Below, piece by piece: positions 9,437 to 17,662 of a DNA stretch of 64,000 nucleotides (the first letter of the stretch is position 1; every line of letters begins with the position of its first letter). This DNA is from CAWJFP01 sp963842155 (GTDB lineage: Bacteria > Pseudomonadota > Alphaproteobacteria > JACZXZ01), in the NCBI GenBank assembly GCA_963842155.1, contig CAWJFP010000008.1, forward strand, positions 55,319 through 119,318, read 5' to 3'. The notes under the pieces were generated by a model that was not told where the DNA came from, made no database searches, and worked only from the letters and a program-made list of their open reading frames with translations. Position numbers and translations under genes: made by a program.

Positions 9437-10374
9437 ACCCGTCGAAGGAGAAGCACGCGCGCAAAGCCCGCGCGACCGAGCGCCGGCGCGACGGGCCGCC
9501 GCGCATCATCCGGCGCGGCGTGCGGTCGCGGCGGACGCGCGACATCTACCATACGCTTCTGACGATACCCTGGCCGGAAATGATCGCGCTCACGGCCGGT
9601 GCCTATCTCGGCATCAACCTGATCTTCGCCGTGCTCTACCTCGCCGACCCCGGCGGCATCGCCAACGCGCGGCCCGGCAACCTGGCCGACTGCTATTTCT
9701 TCAGCGTGCAGACGATGGCGACGATCGGCTACGGCGCCATGTATCCGAAGTCGCTCTACGCCAATGTCGTGGTCTCGTTCGAGACCGTCGTCGGGCTGAT
9801 GTCCTTCGCGCTCATCACGGGCCTCTGGTTCACCCGCTTCTCCCGCCCGACCGCGCGCATTCTGTTCAGCAAATACGCCGTCGTGGCGCCCTTCGAGGGC
9901 AAGCGCAGCTTGATGTTCCGCATGGCGAACGAGCGCACCAGCCAAATTCTCCAGGCCGAGGTGAGGGTGACGCTGCTGCGCGACGAGACGACCCGCGAGG
10001 GCGTGCCGCTCAGGCGGATGCATGATCTGCGGCTGTTGCGCGACCACAGCGCCTTCTTCGGCCTCACCTGGACGGTCGCCCATGTGATCGACGCGACCAG
10101 CCCGCTGCATGGCGGCACGCCGCAATCCTGGGCCGAGAGCGGCGCCCAGATCGTCGTGCTCGTCGCCGGCGTCGAGGAGACGCTCAACCAGACCATCCAT
10201 GCGCGCTTCAGCTATGAATGCGCCGAGCTGCGCTGGGACCAACGCTTCGTCGATATTCTCGTCGAGGACGAGCAAGGCCGGCAGGTCATCGACATGGAGC
10301 ATTTCCACGATACCGAGCCGCTCGCCGTGCCGGACGAGGAGACGCAAGCTGCCGCGCGCCGGGTCGAGGGCTGA
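9433..10374 (+). CDS. Inward-rectifier (KirBac-type) potassium channel
   Basis: A 313-residue protein. A basic N-terminal slide-helix region (RRGVRSRRTRDIYHTLLTIPW) is followed by TM1 (about 48-70), a pore loop with selectivity filter T97-IGYG-101, TM2 (about 108-128) and a large beta-rich cytoplasmic domain (FSKYAVVAPFEGKRSLMFRMANER onward) typical of Kir channels. The start is the ATG overlapping the RND stop. Sitting third in an RND operon is unusual; a link between K+ flux or membrane potential and efflux is possible but inferred. Its last 13 codons and 100 bases beyond are duplicated at 13294-13434. Confidence 0.9.
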   Translation: MNPSKEKHARKARATERRRDGPPRIIRRGVRSRRTRDIYHTLLTIPWPEMIALTAGAYLGINLIFAVLYLADPGGIANARPGNLADCYFFSVQTMATIGYGAMYPKSLYANVVVSFETVVGLMSFALITGLWFTRFSRPTARILFSKYAVVAPFEGKRSLMFRMANERTSQILQAEVRVTLLRDETTREGVPLRRMHDLRLLRDHSAFFGLTWTVAHVIDATSPLHGGTPQSWAESGAQIVVLVAGVEETLNQTIHARFSYECAELRWDQRFVDILVEDEQGRQVIDMEHFHDTEPLAVPDEETQAAARRVEG

Positions 10375-10471
10375 GCGCTCGGAGCGGGGCCGCGCGCGGG
10401 GTGAAAGCTCCCGGTCAGCAAGCGAAGCCGCGTGGGCCGCCGGGCGCGGTTCGACACCTGCCTAGCTTTCT
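10332..10471 (+). repeat. Direct repeat A1: end of the K+ channel gene plus downstream DNA
   Basis: About 140 bases, covering the last 14 codons of the channel gene (DEETQAAARRVEG, stop) and about 97 bases downstream to CCTAGCTTTCT. The same sequence, about 90% identical by eye and in the same orientation, recurs at 13294-13434 on the far side of the restriction-modification genes. Inside it, GAAAGCT and AGCTTTC are inverted and could close a long hairpin. Confidence 0.85.
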
Positions 10472-10538
10472 CGCGGCTTTGTGGACGGGCACTTTAGAGA
10501 TATTGACGCAAAATCGAGTCGCGTGCTGACATGCGCCC

Positions 10539-10949
10539 ATGGATACGCTGACGCCCAGCGATCGGAGTGAGCGCATGCGGCGTATCCGGTCGAAAGATAC
10601 GAAGCCGGAGTTGGCGGTTCGCCGGCTCGTACATGGGATGGGGTATCGGTATCGGCTTCATGACCGGCGAGTGTCTGGATCGCCCGACATGGTGTTCCAG
10701 CGGCGCCGAAAGATAATTTTTATTCATGGGTGTTTTTGGCACGGCCATAGGGGTTGTAGCCACAATCGCGCGCCCAAGAGCAGGGCTGACTATTGGGCGC
10801 CGAAACTGCGGGCGAATCGCGTCAGGGATCGGAAGGTTAGAAGGCTGCTCCACGCGGAAGGATGGCGCGTCCTTGTGATTTGGGAGTGCGAAATCAGCCA
10901 CGTTGAACGCGTTGTCGCGAAACTCCGCCGCTTTCTTGCTAGAGAATAA
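10539..10949 (+). CDS. vsr: Very short patch repair endonuclease (Vsr)
   Basis: A 136-residue DNA mismatch endonuclease that nicks beside T:G mismatches arising from deamination of 5-methylcytosine. The N-terminus MDTLTPSDRSERMRRIRSKDTKPE, the catalytic Asp D50 (SGSPD) and the metal/catalytic histidines in FIHGCFWH (H63, H68) match the family, as do the zinc-type Cys/His positions around GCSHNR. It is followed 41 bases later by the C5-methyltransferase start, the standard partnering. Codon usage is visibly less GC-rich than the surrounding housekeeping genes, consistent with transfer as part of the restriction-modification island. Confidence 0.95.
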   Translation: MDTLTPSDRSERMRRIRSKDTKPELAVRRLVHGMGYRYRLHDRRVSGSPDMVFQRRRKIIFIHGCFWHGHRGCSHNRAPKSRADYWAPKLRANRVRDRKVRRLLHAEGWRVLVIWECEISHVERVVAKLRRFLARE

Positions 10950-10955
10950 TTCTGC

Positions 10956-10983
10956 TTGACGCAATGTGGGCTCTGCATACAAT
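10956..10983 (+). promoter_or_regulatory. Sigma70-type promoter for the methyltransferase, probably leaderless
   Basis: TTGACG (10956-10961), a 16-base spacer and TACAAT (10978-10983) form a strong promoter match. Transcription would begin near 10990, which is the GTG at 10991 in frame with the methyltransferase. This predicts a leaderless mRNA. The two upstream in-frame ATGs (10964, 10982) lie inside the promoter. Confidence 0.55.
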
Positions 10984-10990
10984 GAGTCTC

Positions 10991-12224
10991 GTGACCAGCG
11001 CGAAACTCCCCCTTGCGATCGATCTATTCTGCGGCTGTGGCGGCATTTCTGCGGGCTTGCGGGATGCGGGATTTCGCGTCGTGGCCGGCGCCGACGTGGA
11101 GCCGAAATACGCTTGTACGTTCCGGCACAATTTCGGGGACGCGCAGATGGTGGCGGATGATTTGCGGCGTCTCTCTCCCGGAGATTTCATGAACCGACTC
11201 CAGCTTGCACGGGGGGAGCTAGATTTGCTTGCTGGCGGCCCGCCGTGCCAAGGCTTCTCGAAAAATGTCCCACGAAAATACCGTTTCCTAGACGACCCCA
11301 ATAACCTTCTTGTGCTTGCATTCATCAGGTACGTCGAGGCCCTGGAGCCAAAGCTCGTCCTAATGGAAAACGTGGCCGAGATGAAGAACGGCTTCGAGCA
11401 ATCATACACGGAGGAAATCGTTGGTCGGCTCGAAAGCGCTGGCTATCGTGTGTCGCATCAAGTTTTGAACGCGGCGGATTACGGCGTTCCGCAACGCAGG
11501 CGACGCGCCTTCTTCATCGCTTGGAAAGGGCGCTCGACGCTCGAGTTTCCAAAGCCGAACGCATGCCAAGCCCATCAACGCCCAGGATTCGTTGAGTTTC
11601 CCGTCCTTTGAAATTGGCCATGTCACTGTGTGGGACGCGATTGGTGACCTTCCGCGCGTTCGGCACGACGAGCGGCGGGATTCATTTCACTATCGCTGTC
11701 AGCCGTTTGCCGATTACCAGCGCGACATGCGGCGGGACCGAGTGGTTGTCACCAATCATAGGCCACGCGAACTCGCGCCAACGCAATATGAAAGGCTGGC
11801 AAGCCTCTTGCCCGGCCAGGGAATCAAGGAGCTTCCGCGACATCTGCGACCGAAGTCGGGCTACAGCGGCGCATACGGCCGTCTGACCAAAGACATGATC
11901 GCCCCGACCATAACGCGATGGGTATTCCATCCCGGTTCCGGGCGCTTTGGCCATCCCGAGGACTGCCGCGTCATTACGATCAGGGAGGCCGCGCGCCTTC
12001 AAGGCTTCGCCGATGATTTCGAATTTCTCGGCACCTATACGCAGCAAGCCGGCCAGGTAGGGAACGCAGTCCCGCCGCTACTTATCCGGAAGATCGCAGG
12101 CGCAATCATGCAACAGGCTGGCTATGTTGGCGGAAGCGGATTATCTGAAGCCGCGAGCAGATCGATGAAGGCCTCCAAAGACAACCGCCCGGCTCCCGAT
12201 GGCAACCGAAAGGCAATCGCGTGA
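10991..12224 (+). CDS. DNA (cytosine-5)-methyltransferase of a type II system, one frameshift
   Basis: It methylates cytosine at C5 in an unknown recognition site. Motifs in order: I (DLFCGCGG, residue 11 on), IV (GGPPCQGFS, catalytic C86), VI (MENVAEM), VIII (QRRRRAFFIA), a variable target-recognition region, IX (TIREAARLQGF) and X (QVGNAVPPLL). The frame breaks near 11557, where an extra A interrupts FPKPTHAKPINAQ; removing it joins two long frames into a protein of about 410 residues. The tail beyond motif X overlaps the convergent endonuclease gene by about 100 bases. The start is taken at GTG 10991 because the promoter covers the earlier ATGs. It probably protects host DNA from the adjacent nuclease. 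Confidence 0.9.
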
Positions 12225-12886
12225 CGATCACCGGGCTTTGGCCACCAGTTTCCTTCTCCACTGAAATGCAGTTGATTTTCACCCCTTCCGTGCCAGGCAA
12301 ACCACTTTTTGCCCGTGGTCTTGTGCGTGCCGTGGAGCGCCGAAAGCTGTTCCTTTTTGTTTGTTTCCTTCGGCGTCGACCATCGCCAACTAAATTCCTC
12401 TGGACGGAATACGCGAGGATCATCTCGCGTGCATAGCAGCCGCTCAAAATAGACCGCTTGCTCGTCATCGCAAATTAGGAGCCTGGCATATCCGATCTTG
12501 CTCAAATTATAGCGTCGAATGCTTTCTTCGGCGTGCTCGTTGCAGAAATTTATGATTGCATCACCGAGAGCCTGTAACCCACTGCTCGACCTCTCGGACG
12601 CGATTATCAGTTCTGGCCTATCAGGGATTTTCGCGCGCTTCCACGTGACCGGGGTTTGGGCCAGCGTTGACTTCACCTGCCAGCCTACTGCGGCGCCGCG
12701 GTTCACCACATCAACGAAATCATAGGTCCGCAATATATCGCCATCCCGGACATGTCCTAAGACGCCTTCGATCACCGCGCCCGGTATGCTGACCCCAGAG
12801 AAAGGGAGGCGCAAATAATTCTCCAAGATGCGTGCGATCGTCTTCAGTTCTTTTGGGGTCGAAAAGATGTCTCTATTTGTTGCCAC
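12122..12886 (-). CDS. Putative type II restriction endonuclease
   Basis: A 254-residue protein convergent with the methyltransferase and 14 bases overlapped with the controller gene upstream, the classic place for the cognate nuclease. A PD-(D/E)xK-like core is visible: acidic residues D56/D59 in TYDFVDVV, then a strand with Q70-V-K72 (GWQVKST), where Gln takes the usual Glu position, as in many restriction enzymes. The N-terminus reads FSTPKELKTIARILENYL. I do not recognise the specificity family. Moderate GC and rare codons suggest recent transfer. Assignment rests on context plus the weak catalytic motif. Confidence 0.7.
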   Translation of the reverse strand: MATNRDIFSTPKELKTIARILENYLRLPFSGVSIPGAVIEGVLGHVRDGDILRTYDFVDVVNRGAAVGWQVKSTLAQTPVTWKRAKIPDRPELIIASERSSSGLQALGDAIINFCNEHAEESIRRYNLSKIGYARLLICDDEQAVYFERLLCTRDDPRVFRPEEFSWRWSTPKETNKKEQLSALHGTHKTTGKKWFAWHGRGENQLHFSGEGNWWPKPGDRHAIAFRLPSGAGRLSLEAFIDLLAASDNPLPPT

Positions 12887-13097
12887 TGCCCCTCGCGCTC
12901 AGTAAAGCAGCGGGAGGGACGTTCAGAGCGTCCGCGATTTGAACGATGATTGTTAGCGTCGGGTTGCGAATGCCCCGCTCGATCCCGCTGATGTACGTCC
13001 GATGAAGACCGGCGATTTCGGCGAGACGTTCTTGCGACCAGCTACGTTTTAGACGGAGCTTGCGGACGTTCGCGCCAAATTCCTTCGCGTGGTGCAT
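12873..13097 (-). CDS. XRE-family HTH regulator, probable controller (C) protein
   Basis: A 74-residue single-domain helix-turn-helix protein; the recognition region reads SQERLAEIAGLHRTYISGIERGIRNPTL. Size and fold match controller proteins that delay restriction enzyme expression after a system enters a new host. Its 3' end overlaps the endonuclease start by 14 bases, so the two are probably translated from one mRNA. ATGCACCA occurs at the start codon and again just upstream; I could not identify a confident C-box. Confidence 0.85.
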   Translation of the reverse strand: MHHAKEFGANVRKLRLKRSWSQERLAEIAGLHRTYISGIERGIRNPTLTIIVQIADALNVPPAALLSARGSGNK

Positions 13098-13164
13098 CGT
13101 GTGAGATGGTGCATTTAGCGAACAAAATGAGTCTACAGACAGGAGTTGACATTAGGCCGGTAGG

Positions 13165-13293
13165 CTAATCGGCTTTTCTAGCCTTTTTCTCCCGGACTTT
13201 CTTCGCTGATTTATGCTGCGATGGCGTGTTGAGAAGGCGGCGCACTGCATTCGTAAGTCGCTCTTTGGAGACGTCGCGGGTACCGTCCGTCTT
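13165..13293 (-). pseudogene. C-terminal remnant of a small Lys-rich protein
   Basis: On the minus strand an open frame ends at a TAG (13165-13167) and reads TRDVSKERLTNAVRRLL, then a Lys-rich tail (KKVREKKARKAD). It has no start codon before it meets repeat A2 at 13294. It looks like the truncated end of a small basic protein cut by the repeat junction. Function unknown; it may be only a chance open frame. Confidence 0.3.
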
Positions 13294-13434
13294 GGACGAG
13301 GAGACGCACGAGGCCGCGCGCCGGGTCGAGGGCTGAGCGCCCGGAGCGGGGCCGCGACGCAGGATGAAAGCTCCCGGTCAGCAAGCGGAGCCGTGAGGGC
13401 CGCCAGGCGCGGTTCGACGCCTGCCTAGCTTTCT
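13294..13434 (+). repeat. Direct repeat A2: second copy of the K+ channel gene end
   Basis: A second copy of the 10332-10471 sequence, still encoding the channel C-terminal tail in frame (DEETHEAARRVEG, stop) but with no gene body in front. About 11 substitutions and one gap over 141 bases by eye. The M16 peptidase gene starts 56 bases downstream, so A2 probably marks the original channel/M16 junction or its homologue. Confidence 0.85.
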
Positions 13435-13490
13435 CCCCATTTGAGCATTAGGGTCGCTGCCCTGCGGCCGCAACTTCCGGAGCTCATCCC

Positions 13491-16220
13491 TTGACCCAAC
13501 CGACCGACAAGCACGCTTCCGCGCGCCCGAGGACGCGGGCTTCCTTCCTTGCCCTAGCTCTCGCGCTCGGCGCTGTCGCGCTGCTCGGCCTCGCCGGGAT
13601 GGCGCAGGCGGCGGAGGAGAGTGCGGGAGGGCTCGAAGGAGGCGTGCTGCGCGCGACGCTCTCGAACGGGCTCAGGGTCGTCATCGTGCAGAACAAGCTC
13701 GCGCCCGTGGCCACGACCCTCATGAATTACGTCGTCGGCGCCGACGAGACGCCGCCCGGCTTCCCCGGCATGGCTCATGCGCAAGAGCATATGATGTTCC
13801 GCGGCAGCCCCGGACTCACGCTCGAGCAGCTCGCCGAGATCTCCGCCGTCATGGGCGGCCACTCCGACGCCGACACGCGGCAGACGGTGACGCAATACGA
13901 ATATACGGTGCCGGCCGAGGACCTCGAGGTGGTGCTGCATATCGAGGCGGCCCGCATGGCGGCGGTGCTCGACGAGGCGGACGCCTGGGCGAAGGAGCGC
14001 AAGGCGATCGAGCAGGAGGTGGCGCAGGACCTCTCCAGTCCGACCTATGTGCTCTCGACCAAGCTGCGCGAGGCGCTGTTCGCGGGCACCACCTACGATC
14101 ACGACGCGCTCGGCACGCGGCCCTCCTTCGACGCCACCACCGCCGAGATGCTCCAGGATTTCCACGAGAAATGGTATGCCCCCAACAACGCCGTGCTGGT
14201 GATCGCGGGCGATGTCGACCCGGACAAGACGCTCGAGCGCATCAAGGAGCTGTTCGGCGCGATCCCGGCCAAGACGCTTCCCGCGCGTCCGGAATGGCAG
14301 CTCGGCCCGATGAAGCCGCAGCAGATCGTGCTCGATTCCGACCTGCCCTACGGCCTCGCGGTAATCGCCTTCCGCATGCCGGGCTCGGACGACCCCGATT
14401 GGGCGGCGGCGGAGATCCTGAGCGACGTGCTGTCGAACCAGCGCGGCGAGCTTTACGGGCTGGTGCCGGAGGGCAAGGTGCTCGATGCCGCCTTCTCCTA
14501 CGACGCTCTGGCCAAGGCGGGGACCGGCGAGGCCATCCTCGCTTATGCCGAGGACGCGAACTCGCCATCCCTCCTCGCCGAGGCGAAGCGCATCCTCGCC
14601 GGCGTCGTCAAGGGAGGCGTGTCCGCCGATCTCGTCGAGGCGGCGAAGCGGCAGGAGCGCCGCGCCGCCGAGTTCCAGAAGAACTCGATCTCCGAGCTCG
14701 CCTTCACCTGGTCGGAGGCGATCGCGGTCGACGGCCGCCCCTCGCCCGAGGCGGAGCTCGCCGAGCTCGAGAAGGTCACCGTCGCCGATGTCGACCGCGT
14801 CGCGCGCAAATATCTCGATCTCGATCACGTCGTGGTCGCCACGCTCACGCCGCGCCATTCCGGGCAGCCGGCGAGCGCCAAGGGCTTCGGGGGCCGCGAA
14901 TCGATTCCGCTCGGCGAAGCCAAATCGGTCGTGCTGCCCGATTGGGCGGAGAGCCGGCTCAATCGCATCGAGGTACCCGAGGCGACGGTCCATCCGGTGG
15001 AGAGCTGGCTGTCCAACGGCCTGCATCTGATCGTGCAGCCCGAGACGATCAACGATTCGGTGAGCGTGATCGGGCGCGTGCGCAATCGGCCCGAGCTGCA
15101 GGTGCCGGCGGGCAAGGAGGGCCTGTCGCAGGTGGTCGAGCAGATGCTGGGCTACGGCACGGAGACGCTCGACCGCGTGGCCTACCAGACGGCGCTCGAC
15201 GATATCGGCGCCGACGTCCAGGCGGGCGCCGATTTCTCGCTCCAGGTGCTCGCCGACAAGTTCGATCGCGGGGTCGAGCTGCTCGCCGATCAGGAGCTGC
15301 ATCCGGCGCTGCCGCAGAAGGCCTTCGACATCGTGCGCAAGCAGGTGAGGGACCGCGTGGCGGGCAAGCTCAAGAGCCCCGACTATCTCTCGCAGCATGC
15401 CTTGCGCGAGGCGCTCTACCCCAAGGGCGATCCCACCTTGCGCGAGCCCTTGCCGGCGACGGTGGAGGCGGTCTCGCTCGCCGACCTGCGCGACTATTAC
15501 CAGGCGGCCTTCCGGCCCGACCTGACGACCATCGTGGTGATCGGCAACGTGACGCCCGAAGCGGCGCGCGCGGCGATCGAGAAATATTTCGGCGCCTGGA
15601 GCGCGGCCGGCCCCAAGCCCGAGACCTTGCTGCCCAAGGTGCCGCCCAACCATGCCGAATCGACCGTCGTGCCCGACGCCAGCCGCGTGCAGGACAAGGT
15701 GACCCTGGCCGAGACCTTGCCGATCGTGCGCTCGGACCCCGCCTATTACGCGCTCCAGCTCGGCAACCACGTGCTGGGCGGGGCCTTCTACTCGACGCGG
15801 CTCTATCGCGACCTGCGCAAGGAGAACGGCCTCGTCTACTACGTCGGCTCCTATCTCGACGTCGGGCTGACGCGCGGCATCTACCTGCTCGAATACGCCT
15901 GCGACCCGCCCAACGTGTTCAAGGCGCGCGACCTCATCGCGCGCGAGCTCGGCGACATGCGCGCGAGGCCGGTGCCGGCCGACGAGCTGCGCGCCGCCAA
16001 GGCGCAGATGATGCGCGAGATCACCTTGGCGGAGGCGAACGTGACCGGCATCGCGCGCGGCTTCCTCGATCGCGTGGCGCGCGAGCTGCCGCTCGACGAG
16101 CCCTTCCGCGCGGCGAAGCGTTACCTCGAGCTCGACGCCGCGGCGGTGCAGCAGGCCTTCGTGCAGAATATCCGGCCCGAGGATCTCGTGCAGGTGACGC
16201 AAGGCCCCGAGCCGCATTGA
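13491..16220 (+). CDS. M16 family zinc metallopeptidase (pitrilysin-like, two-repeat)
   Basis: 909 residues with a signal peptide (hydrophobic about 18-40, ending MAQAAEES), so exported. The first M16 domain has the inverted zinc motif H96-AQEH-100 and the downstream Glu region KERKAIEQEV. The second half (from about residue 490, NGLHLIVQPETINDSV) is the inactive partner domain, including the R/Y-type substrate site TRLYRDLRKENGLVYYVGSY. The start is a TTG at 13491 preceded by GGAG; no better ATG exists upstream. Such proteins degrade oligopeptides in the periplasm. It is monocistronic, downstream of repeat A2. Confidence 0.9.
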   Translation: MTQPTDKHASARPRTRASFLALALALGAVALLGLAGMAQAAEESAGGLEGGVLRATLSNGLRVVIVQNKLAPVATTLMNYVVGADETPPGFPGMAHAQEHMMFRGSPGLTLEQLAEISAVMGGHSDADTRQTVTQYEYTVPAEDLEVVLHIEAARMAAVLDEADAWAKERKAIEQEVAQDLSSPTYVLSTKLREALFAGTTYDHDALGTRPSFDATTAEMLQDFHEKWYAPNNAVLVIAGDVDPDKTLERIKELFGAIPAKTLPARPEWQLGPMKPQQIVLDSDLPYGLAVIAFRMPGSDDPDWAAAEILSDVLSNQRGELYGLVPEGKVLDAAFSYDALAKAGTGEAILAYAEDANSPSLLAEAKRILAGVVKGGVSADLVEAAKRQERRAAEFQKNSISELAFTWSEAIAVDGRPSPEAELAELEKVTVADVDRVARKYLDLDHVVVATLTPRHSGQPASAKGFGGRESIPLGEAKSVVLPDWAESRLNRIEVPEATVHPVESWLSNGLHLIVQPETINDSVSVIGRVRNRPELQVPAGKEGLSQVVEQMLGYGTETLDRVAYQTALDDIGADVQAGADFSLQVLADKFDRGVELLADQELHPALPQKAFDIVRKQVRDRVAGKLKSPDYLSQHALREALYPKGDPTLREPLPATVEAVSLADLRDYYQAAFRPDLTTIVVIGNVTPEAARAAIEKYFGAWSAAGPKPETLLPKVPPNHAESTVVPDASRVQDKVTLAETLPIVRSDPAYYALQLGNHVLGGAFYSTRLYRDLRKENGLVYYVGSYLDVGLTRGIYLLEYACDPPNVFKARDLIARELGDMRARPVPADELRAAKAQMMREITLAEANVTGIARGFLDRVARELPLDEPFRAAKRYLELDAAAVQQAFVQNIRPEDLVQVTQGPEPH

Positions 16221-16268
16221 GCGGGAAGTACGGCGAACTCTTGCTCCACCGCGCGCCCGCGCGAGACC

Positions 16269-17387
16269 CTAAGCGACCGCCACCAACGAATAGCTCGTGC
16301 TGCGGCCGCCGGCCGTATCTTTGGTCAGCACGCCGCGCTTGACGAGATCGTCGATGTCCCGCAGCGCAGTGTCCTGCGAGCATTTGGCGAGCTTCGCCCA
16401 TTTGGACGAAGTGAGTTTGCCTTCGAACCCGTTTAGCAATCGATTGATGACGGCGCGCTGGCGTTTATTGAAGGATGTGTCGGCATGCGCCTCCCAGAAG
16501 CGCGCCTTTTTGAGCACGGGCGCCAATATGATCTCGGCGCCATTGAAAGCGCGATCGAGACAGTCGAGGAACCATTCGAGCCAGGGCGTGATGTCGAGAT
16601 CGCCTTTTTGCGTCACCTCGAGGATGTCGTAGTAGGCGGTCCGCTCCTTCCGGATTTGCGCTGCCATGCTGTAGAAGCGTTGCGCGCTGCCCTCCGAGCG
16701 CGCGAGCATCAGATCGGCAATCGCGCGTGCAATGCGGCCATTCCCGTCGTCGAACGGGTGAATGGTAACAAACCAGAAGTGCGCGATGCCGGCCTTCAGG
16801 ACCAGATCCATGCTGTCCTTGCCGTCGAACCAGTCCAGAAAAGCACGCATTTCTCGAGGGAGCCGTCGCGCCCTCGGGGCTTCGAAATGGATTTTCTCGT
16901 GACCTGCCGCGCCCGAAACGATTTGCATAGGCCCCGAGCGCTCCTTTCGCCATGCGCCGACCGTAATTTTGGTCATTCCACTGCGTCCGGTCGGAAACAG
17001 CGCGGCATGCCAGCCAAGGAGACGCTCGCCGGTCAACGGCTCGTCATATTTTTGCGTTGCGTCCAACGTCATCTCGACGACGCCCTCGACATTGCGATCG
17101 GCGGGTGCAAGCGCGCCTATGTCGATTCCGAGACGGCGCGCGATCGAGGAGCGCACTTGCTCCTGGTCGAGAATTTCGCCTTCGATCTCGCTCGATTTGA
17201 GCACCTCCTCCGTCAGGGTTTGAAGCGTGGCTTCGGTACGGAGCTTGAAGCCAAGCGCCTCCATGCGCCCGATCAAGCGCCCCTGCCGGTGGCGCACGAG
17301 CGCAAGTCGATCGGCGACGCGCCTCTCGTTCCAATTGAATTTGGGCCAGGTCTTTAGCTGATGGATGTACCCGATCATTCTCCGCAT
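16269..17387 (-). CDS. Fic family protein (class II) with C-terminal winged-helix region
   Basis: 372 residues. The N-terminal region (IHQLKTWPKFNWN) resembles DUF4172. The inhibitory helix SSEIEGE (65-71) lies before the Fic core, which marks class II. The catalytic motif H210-PFDDGNGR-218 is complete, so the protein should transfer AMP (or a related group) to target hydroxyls, held in check by its own helix. The C-terminus (KRQRAVINRLLNGFEG onward) looks like a winged helix. Two inverted repeats sit at and upstream of the start, fitting autoregulation. The start is either 17387 or the ATG at 17378. No antitoxin gene is adjacent. Confidence 0.9.
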   Translation of the reverse strand: MRRMIGYIHQLKTWPKFNWNERRVADRLALVRHRQGRLIGRMEALGFKLRTEATLQTLTEEVLKSSEIEGEILDQEQVRSSIARRLGIDIGALAPADRNVEGVVEMTLDATQKYDEPLTGERLLGWHAALFPTGRSGMTKITVGAWRKERSGPMQIVSGAAGHEKIHFEAPRARRLPREMRAFLDWFDGKDSMDLVLKAGIAHFWFVTIHPFDDGNGRIARAIADLMLARSEGSAQRFYSMAAQIRKERTAYYDILEVTQKGDLDITPWLEWFLDCLDRAFNGAEIILAPVLKKARFWEAHADTSFNKRQRAVINRLLNGFEGKLTSSKWAKLAKCSQDTALRDIDDLVKRGVLTKDTAGGRSTSYSLVAVA

Positions 17388-17399
17388 TCTATGCGGAGA
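17379..17399. promoter_or_regulatory. Inverted repeat overlapping the fic start (operator-like)
   Basis: TCTCCGCAT and ATGCGGAGA form perfect 9-base arms around a 3-base spacer. The site covers the first ATG of fic and lies immediately before the second one. A protein bound here would block fic expression, possibly Fic itself through its winged-helix end (inference). Confidence 0.5.
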
Positions 17400-17431
17400 T
17401 AATGGCGCCTATCCACCGCGAGAGCAAGGAT

Positions 17432-17457
17432 ATTCTCCGCACATTATGCGGTGAATA
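17432..17457. promoter_or_regulatory. Second fic-upstream inverted repeat
   Basis: ATTCTCCGCA and TGCGGTGAAT form 10-base arms with one mismatch, matching the site at 17379-17399. A further half site, ATCTCCGCAT, follows at about 17467. The three sites in 100 bases suggest a cooperative operator for the fic gene. Confidence 0.45.
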
Positions 17458-17539
17458 CAAATTCTAATCTCCGCATGTCCGCGACGGTTATCCGCCGAAT
17501 GTCGACCCGCCCGCTCGATTGACCGCCCCGCGGGCGAAA

Positions 17540-17561
17540 GTTATAAACTGTAACTAATAAC
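17540..17561. promoter_or_regulatory. Weak AT-rich inverted repeat upstream of the acyl-CoA ligase gene
   Basis: GTTAT and ATAAC bound a 22-base AT-rich stretch in otherwise GC-rich DNA, about 100 bases before the ligase start. It could be a promoter core or a MarR/TetR operator of the kind that controls phenylpropanoid genes. The arms are short and the inner bases are not symmetric. Confidence 0.25.
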
Positions 17562-17662
17562 GCCCGCGGACCGTCGTACCGGCGATGCTGCGCTCGTCTT
17601 CGGGCGCCCGCCAGCTGCGCCACTTCGGCGAACAACGCCGCCGGGCTCGGGTGGGAGGAAGG

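Noticed and set aside
10381..10471. tRNA-like feel in repeat A (GGTTCGA with paired flanks)
   Set aside because: The GGTTCGA stretch resembles a T loop, but there is no acceptor stem, anticodon arm or D arm around it, and the surrounding stems are imperfect in copy A2.
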